DNA from: an uncultured Pseudomonadota bacterium
GTDB taxonomy: Bacteria > Pseudomonadota > Gammaproteobacteria > Burkholderiales > Thiobacillaceae
DNA length: 5,647 bases
Direction of reading: 5' to 3'
NCBI GenBank assembly: GCA_903918705.1
Contig: CAIXFP010000880.1
Span: 1 to 5,647, forward strand
Numbering within the stretch: position 1 is the first letter of the stretch; every line of letters begins with the position of its first letter. Under the pieces are notes generated by a model, which worked only from the letters and a program-made list of their open reading frames with translations, had not been told where the DNA came from and did no database searches. A program made the position numbers and the translations under genes. This document shows positions 5,413 through 5,647 of this stretch, piece after piece.

Positions 5413-5432
5413 TCCCGGCGGGGTCGCCGGGA
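5413..5432 (+). promoter_or_regulatory. Stable hairpin just upstream of the btuB ribosome-binding site
   Basis: TCCCGGCG (5413-5420) pairs perfectly with CGCCGGGA (5425-5432) around a GGGT loop. It ends seven bases before the Shine-Dalgarno GGAG (5440-5443). CTCC (5412-5415), mostly in its 5' arm, could instead pair with that GGAG, so the hairpin may keep the ribosome site open or contribute to control of translation. No U-tract follows, so it is not a terminator. Confidence 0.35.
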
Positions 5433-5452
5433 TCGATACGGAGCCATTCCAA

Positions 5453-5647
5453 ATGCAGCGCACCCACCTGGCCGCCTTCGTCGCCGGCCTGTTCGCCCTT
5501 CCCGCCCTGGCGGACGACATTCCCACCCTGGACGCCATCCTGGTCACCGCGACCCGGATTCCCACGCCCGACGTGCTGGCCACCTATGCCTCCGAAATCC
5601 ACACGCGTAGCGACATCGAGAAATCGGGGGCGACCACCCTCTATGAC
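5453..5647 (+). CDS. btuB: TonB-dependent vitamin B12 receptor BtuB (partial, N-terminus only)
   Basis: This is the start of an outer-membrane TonB-dependent transporter; 65 residues are visible before the window ends. A signal peptide (HLAAFVAGLFALPALA, 5-20) is probably cleaved after Ala20 before DD. It is followed by a TonB-box-like segment LDAILVTATR (26-35) and the beginning of the plug domain, with ATYASEIHTRSDIEKSGATT (43-62), a pattern usual in BtuB-type receptors. The substrate assignment to cobalamin rests chiefly on the cobalamin riboswitch 158 bases upstream plus this N-terminal pattern; the barrel is not visible. The ATG at 5453 is preceded by GGAG (5440-5443) at nine bases spacing. 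Expression is expected to fall when B12 is abundant. Confidence 0.88.
   Translation, partial: MQRTHLAAFVAGLFALPALADDIPTLDAILVTATRIPTPDVLATYASEIHTRSDIEKSGATTLYD

Noticed and set aside
5109..5602. Minus-strand open frames across the riboswitch and btuB start
   Set aside because: They cross the cobalamin riboswitch and contain the familiar spurious translation of the palindromic repeat, HPGPLPEGEGG.

Overview
The window looks like a piece of chromosome from a GC-rich betaproteobacterium. This rests on the strong G/C bias at third codon positions, a CNP1-like exported protein (a family I know mainly from Neisseria and other Betaproteobacteria), a CbbR-like LysR regulator, and a cobalamin-riboswitch-controlled btuB. 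The lineage is inference; no rRNA or other phylogenetic marker is present. I see no phage, transposase, CRISPR or defence genes.

Minus strand, 1-4373 (genes given in transcription order, from high to low coordinates). A class I glutamine amidotransferase (3666-4373) overlaps an 87-residue protein of unknown function (3406-3669) through a GTGA stop/start overlap. A short AT-rich gap follows. Next comes a membrane-anchored sensor with a periplasmic domain, a PAS domain and a GGDEF domain (1666-3276), then glucokinase glk (678-1646) only 19 bases further on. Last is a LysR-family regulator resembling CbbR (1-622), cut off by the window edge. The sensor and glk are probably cotranscribed, and the regulator may be read through from glk.

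Plus strand, 4521-5647. A small exported CNP1-like protein (4521-5066) is divergent from the amidotransferase and is followed by a weak hairpin. A well-preserved cobalamin riboswitch (5123-5294) and a long leader then precede the start of btuB (5453-5647, partial), the outer-membrane TonB-dependent B12 receptor.

The content is mostly ordinary housekeeping and regulatory genes. Three things deserve a second look. First, the GGDEF domain has lost most of its catalytic signature but keeps an RxxD inhibitory-site motif, so it may be a c-di-GMP receptor rather than a synthase. Second, the riboswitch has a readable switch: a seven-base segment of the B12 box and an identical segment 109 bases later compete for the same partner, and a dispersed palindromic repeat sits in the loop of the resulting terminator stem. 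Third, a 22-codon reading frame with a strong Shine-Dalgarno sequence ends four bases before the likely ATG of the sensor gene.
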